Shown here piece by piece: positions 59,293 to 64,000 of a DNA stretch of 64,000 bases. The notes below the pieces were generated by a model, which saw only the letters and a program-made list of their open reading frames with translations, was not told where the DNA came from and searched no databases. The translations under genes and the position numbers were made by a program. Where the stretch lies: contig JAJEKV010000210.1 of the NCBI GenBank assembly GCA_021234155.1, positions 219,501 through 283,500 of the forward strand, written 5' to 3'. Source of the stretch: Isoetes taiwanensis. Its lineage: Eukaryota; Streptophyta; Lycopodiopsida; Isoetales; Isoetaceae. Position 1 is the first letter of the stretch. Each line of letters opens with the position of its first letter.

Positions 59293-59366
59293 TTATTATC
59301 TAAACATACATCTTTTCCTTTTTAATTATGAAAATATTAATACTAAACATATTAATTTTCCTTTCT

Positions 59367-61981
59367 GTTTTTGTCGCATCTAATTTTCAATCCCCTACGG
59401 ATCTTATGAGGTATTTCAAACAACAGAATTTGCAAAACAAGGGAATCCTTCTGCCAATTTTTTTGTGCTAGTTTCTTCTCGCTCTCATAACTTCACATAT
59501 CAAATTGTTTGACTGTTGTCGTAAATTGTTCTTATCAGGTAAGCTTGCTCCAAATTCCACTAGACTGGGGCCTTATCGATGTAGCAGGCTAGCTTCAGTT
59601 TAAGTACCAGTTGCTTTATCCGGCCTAGAGGGAGAGGGACCATGGCAAAGGAAAAAGACGTGATTATAAGCAAGAGATGCAGCAGTACATGCCTAATTTC
59701 TGGCAAATAGTCACGAATGTTAGCATTTATTTCAGTTATGAAAAACAGATGTAGCAGTACATGCCTAATTCCAAGAAGTGGAGTTTGCAGAGCACGAAAC
59801 TAGGTAACGCATTGCAAGGGCATCAGTTGAATGTCAGTGATATTGCTTAGGCTGTGTTGATTTTGTGTTCTGATTATTCTGCATACATAAGCAGCTTACA
59901 TCACTGGAGCAGTTCTGAAAGCACACAAAGTCTGGTCATGGACCAGTCAATTCTCCTGAGAGGAATTAGCTCTCATCTCCCCGATATGTTGGGTCATTTC
60001 TCTTCACCCCCCCCGCCGACCGAAAGTATCCGCCCCTCCCCACGTAAGCAAATGGCCCCCTCCCTTTCGAGGGGAATCCCCTCCCCCTCTCCCCTCCCTT
60101 TGAGGAATCCGCCCTCCCCGATGCCGCCAGATAGTGAAAATACACCAACCGTTTTCCTATGCGGAATTTATCGCTTTTTCCGGCCGATGCGTAAGCACGG
60201 GGACCGGATTCGGCCAAAAGGGGAGGGGGGGAGGGTGGGGGAGGGAGGGAGGGCGATACTGTCGCCTGGGCAAAATGGATACTACACCTGGGAGGGGGGA
60301 GGGGAGGGGAGGGGGGGAGGACCGGATAATTCAGCCCTCCCAGGTCTAGTTTGAATTGTCACATGAACAGAACACACTGGGAAACTGATTTCTAAGATTA
60401 TAACTGAGATAAAATGAAGTTCCAGAAATCTCTCATGCTTTTGAAAGCATTGAACCACTTTCTGTATGAAACTAGCGTACCTGTAAAAAAATACCCAAGC
60501 AGAGCAAAAAACATTGCAAAAAAACAAACAAGGTAGGCAAACACTGCTCTGACATTTGGGCTTTCGCCCTGTGCAAAAATAGCGATGTCTGGAACTGGCT
60601 AAAAAAAATGGGGCTGGCAAAAATATGGAACCGGCCAAGGATAGTCTGCTGCCGAATATACGCTCTGGCAGGCAATGCATTTACTTCATTTCCTAGTTCT
60701 TGAAACCTCCAAATCCACCATCATAAATGCATTCCTTTTCACGACCAATATGCCCAACTTTGGCTCGTGTTGTCAAATTCTATCATCATTCCTTTGTCCT
60801 TCTAGGTGCCTCTATGTATAGAAAGTCAACATATATGGGCATCAATGATTAAAATAGATGATATGATGTCTAAATGTGCCCATAATAAGATGGCTTTGTT
60901 TGGTGTAGACATCACCAAACCTAAAGAAAAGCAAGTAGTAAATTGAAACCCTGAAATTGACCCCCAAACTTATGCATCTAGGATGCTTATCAAAACAAAG
61001 TAGGTTAAGCATATTCAATTCATTGAAACCAATGTCAGCCAGCAAAGCAAAGAGGTCGAAAGAGAACACAATCTAGTTAGGTAATGATAACATCTTAAGA
61101 TAACTTCTAAACCATTCAGTCGTAATAATATCTAAATATCTTTGCCAAGGTATGCAGTTGCAAGTCTACAATAGTAAGTAAGAATTACAAATTACAATAT
61201 ATAGGCACATCATGGCAACAACATCAAGCACAAAATTTATATTATTTTGCATGTCGCTATGAATAAAGATAGCTTTGTAAAGATATGCAAAATCTAGAAA
61301 GAGCATTCTTTTACATGTCTAGCATTAAAAATTGTAGCATGATTGAAACCATTACACAATAGATAAGCACAATAAATGGATAGTTGCATCATGATGGCAA
61401 GGGCGCATCATGTAATACATTATTAGAAGCATTATAGCAATAATATCGCAATGTGTATAGTGAAAACTTCATCTTCAATCAATTTTTGCAACATCTAGTC
61501 ATATAAGTTGTTACTCCAGGGCACATATGATACGCCTAAAACTTGGTTCTTCCATCTCTGTTGTTGCACAGATCTCCGAAGAGTAACTTAGCATATGTGC
61601 TCATCGCCATGTTTGAGATCGCGTACCTTGAAGCTACTTCAGAATCAAGTAGCACATGACATGCATTTTCCATCATCCATTTTCAAACGTCATCTTTTGT
61701 TGTTCTTTATAGCTGAATCAAGTAATCATATGAAGCTGCCATAATGTTACATGGATAAATACTATAAGGAATACAATGTTGTTGTAAGTCCAAACCAATC
61801 TAAAACTTGTAAGCAAATCAAATTGCAAGCTACTCTCTAATGCATGAATAAGTAAGGAATACAACTGCCCATCTATTGTGAATACTGTAGCTTTGTGCGT
61901 TCATCCATCAAGTCATCAACATGGTTATTGGACTTACAAATGATTTCTTCAGCATACTAACCTGATGCAATAGTAGCACAT
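59367..61981. repeat. Repeat block D, copy 3
   Basis: Starts TTTTTGTCGCATCTAATTTT and matches D2 through to TAGTAGCACAT (61971-61981), running directly into C3 with no LINE. It contains the second GC-rich foldback element (59993-60349). Confidence 0.9.
59993..60349. repeat. GC-rich foldback element, copy 2
   Basis: Same plan as 45056-45369: C-runs on the left, a central AGTGAAAATACACCAACC, then G-runs on the right. The right arm is longer, with GGGGAGGGGGGGAGGG and GGGGAGGGAGGGAGGG tracts (60220-60320). The arms differ much more between copies than the flanks do, as expected for slippage-prone G/C runs. Confidence 0.6.
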
Positions 61982-62695
61982 CCGAAAGAAGGAATCATGT
62001 TAGGCGTGTCTCCGAAATTGACCTCCAGCAAAGACCCATGTTGACAGAAAACAAAAATGAAAGCCTCTTCTAAGTTTTGTAGCTAAATATGTGCAGAACT
62101 GGCTCCAAATTGGGTGTTAGGTTGCAGATATATCTTTGTAGAATCTATTGAGTGATCCTCTTCAATGATCCTCTGAAATGGAAATCCACACATTTTTCAA
62201 ATGTCTAGTGACATCCATCACGTCTCTTGGAATCGTGTCACATGTGTCTCAAATATTTGTGTTTTAAAAATGGAAAGCAAACAAATGTATTTGAATCATC
62301 TCTAGTTGATCTCAATCTCTAGAAGAGCTTTAAAGATATTGCCAAAGCTCATAAAGAAATGTTCCATAATTTCATGTTTAAAGCAATCACAACGTCACAA
62401 CCATAAAGAGAATACAGAGTATACAAAGTAACCAATTTGAGAAGGCTTGGAGCAAGTACAAAATTCCAAAACTAACCTGGGTTCTTTATAGTCTTCAAAA
62501 GCGCTCCACTCCTCCAATGGGCTCCTTCGTGTACTTCTAGAATTCCATGTATAAATCCTACATTTACAGCCACTAGAGCTGCAAATACTAATCAGATGTT
62601 GTCTCATATATAACCTACATGCATAAGTTACCAAGGTAATTGAACAATACGTTCTAGAATTCCTCTGCATAGTAATTCGAGAATATTGAGCTGTA
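61982..62695. repeat. Repeat block C, copy 3 (truncated)
   Basis: Matches C2 up to GAATATTGAGCTGTA, then breaks off into unique sequence at about 62695. Only the first third of the block is kept. Confidence 0.9.
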
Positions 62696-64000
62696 CCTGA
62701 TTTTGCATTTCATAAGAGATGTTTGCAGACAAGTATGAACCAAAGATATTGAATACAAAGAAGAAAAGTTTGTAGAAGACATGATGTCAATTGCTCACCC
62801 TAATAGGATTTCTAATTTTTAAATTTTGCTTTTATTTATCATTTATTACATAGTTTTATATTTCATACGGTATTTCTTCTAGCAAAGATAATAGAAAATT
62901 AATTTTAAGATACAGTAATCATATATATTTGCATAAGTTTGATGTTTCCCTCAAGATCTATTATGTTTTGAAATGGATGTTGGTCCAAGAATGCTTGTAT
63001 AGTGTTCAATCCTCGCGATTCTTAGAATGCTCCATCTCTCCATAAATGTGTGGCATGACATGATATCTAAAGCAAACTAGAATCATGGCATGACAGAATA
63101 TCTAAAGGAAACTAAAATCATGGCATGAAAGATTATTTACTAGGATCATTGCATGAGAGAAGCCTGTTTAATTTACAGTTCTCAAGAAATGGATAAACCT
63201 CTACTAAGACTCTGATTACTCAAATCCCCTTATCCAAACGTCATGAGCTGCATTTTTTTCATTTGGAGCTTGTGGAAAAATCTTAATCTGAATAGAAATC
63301 TTGGAGCTTCTCACCAAGCCAAGCTCATAATTTTGTTTTAGAACTATCCATGCAGCAACCTTAAGAACCTTTGAAATTCGAGTTCTGGAACTAGCCCCTT
63401 ATTCTAAATTAGACAGCTGGAAATTGCATAAAACTTTATTTGGAAATCTAGGATTGTTCTTCAGACTAGAAATCATCTTGCTTATTTTGCTATAGCGTTA
63501 CTTCTCAGGTATGTTTTGCAGTCAGAATGCTATAGCTCAGAAAGAAAGGGAGTTCCAAAGATTAGTTGTCTGCTGATATAACCCTAACCTTACCAGGAGC
63601 CCTAAAATGAAGCCATGGATGTAGAATGGCGCTGATTAAACAAAAAGGCCAATGTTCCTATTTTTAAATCATAAGGAAAGAAAAGGAAATAAACTACAAC
63701 CCAAATCTGTTTCCTCCAGCTTCGATTCGGCTTCTACACCTGTGAAGAAAAGCCAGGGTTCTAGGGCATCACTAGGAGCAACACCTTCTCTCACTAGATC
63801 TGGCTTTCTCTCACCAGAGATTTGCCTCCACTTCCAGATTATTGTGCTGACGATGTTTTTGAGTCCCCAAATTGGATCTTCATTGTCCAAGATGTCAACT
63901 GATAACACTTCTCTCTTGCCCATTCTCTCACTAGGTTTTGCCTCCAGCTCCCAGATTGTTGTGCTAATGATGTTTCTTGAGTCTCCAAATTGGATTCTAA
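62696..64000. other. Unique end of window with short tandem repeats, no gene recognised
   Basis: No domain is recognised on either strand. Two tandem repeats occur. At 63050-63165 a unit of about 43 bp (ATCATGGCATGACAGAATAT and relatives) appears three times. At 63800-64000 a unit of about 110 bp with CAGATT(A/G)TTGTGCT and CCAAATTGGAT appears twice, the second running off the window. Confidence 0.45.

Noticed and set aside
58608-59299. A 7-bp target-site duplication for the 678-bp element
   Set aside because: The related E1 site already contains two TTATTAT words, so the flanks could be original sequence.
60282-60680. 132-codon minus frame
   Set aside because: Its counterpart in D2 (45381-45638) is a different length and in changed frame context; part lies in the G-rich arm. 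No domain.

Overview
The window is nuclear DNA from a land plant with a large, transposon-rich genome. The evidence is plant gene families (peroxisomal LON2-type protease, laccase, DOMON/cytochrome b561 protein, PPR protein, receptor-like kinase), GT-AG introns of about 80-200 bp, L1-like LINEs with DUF4283 first ORFs, and Helitrons ending in CTAG. A fern, lycophyte or gymnosperm is plausible, but the taxon cannot be fixed from this sequence. I see no clearly intact gene; every recognisable gene is a fragment or carries frameshifts, stops or lost catalytic residues.

The main architecture is a degenerate large tandem repeat. I split its unit into blocks D-C-B-A-E, about 15 kb in its cleanest copy. 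Unit 1 has C1 (10329-12137) and A1 (12407-14958). Unit 2 has D1 (19460-20112), an inverted D/C piece (20168-20815), B1 (28021-33530), A2 (33531-36142) and E1 (36143-37213). Unit 3 has D2 (44446-47053), C2 (47575-49493), B2 (50007-54967), A3 (54968-57572) and E2 (57573-58607). Unit 4 has D3 (59367-61981) and C3 (61982-62695). Later insertions in single units leave empty sites in the paralogues: a Helitron of about 3.1 kb with a laccase fragment (37214-40317), a hAT-like foldback element (30161-30816), a truncated LINE (47054-47563), and a 678-bp terminal-inverted-repeat element (58615-59292).

From left to right: 1-1080 holds kinase and PPR fragments. A Helitron 3' end (2752) abuts a roughly 6.5-kb decayed LINE on the + strand (2753-9309), which meets an inverted ORF1 of the same kind (10117-9275). 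Units 1 and 2 are separated by little-understood DNA (14959-18460) and a decayed DOMON-b561 gene (18465-19420). At 20816-28020 lie a minus-strand Helitron candidate and an I/RTE-like LINE tail. At 40318-44445 lies a LON2 pseudogene with its introns kept. The last 1.3 kb has short tandem repeats only.

Nothing here forms an operon or pathway. The biological interest is in the repeat array, the dated transposon insertions, a conserved long hairpin present three times, two short ORFs better conserved than their surroundings, and systematic CAG/CTG-versus-CG differences between paralogous copies that may reflect cytosine methylation or basecalling.
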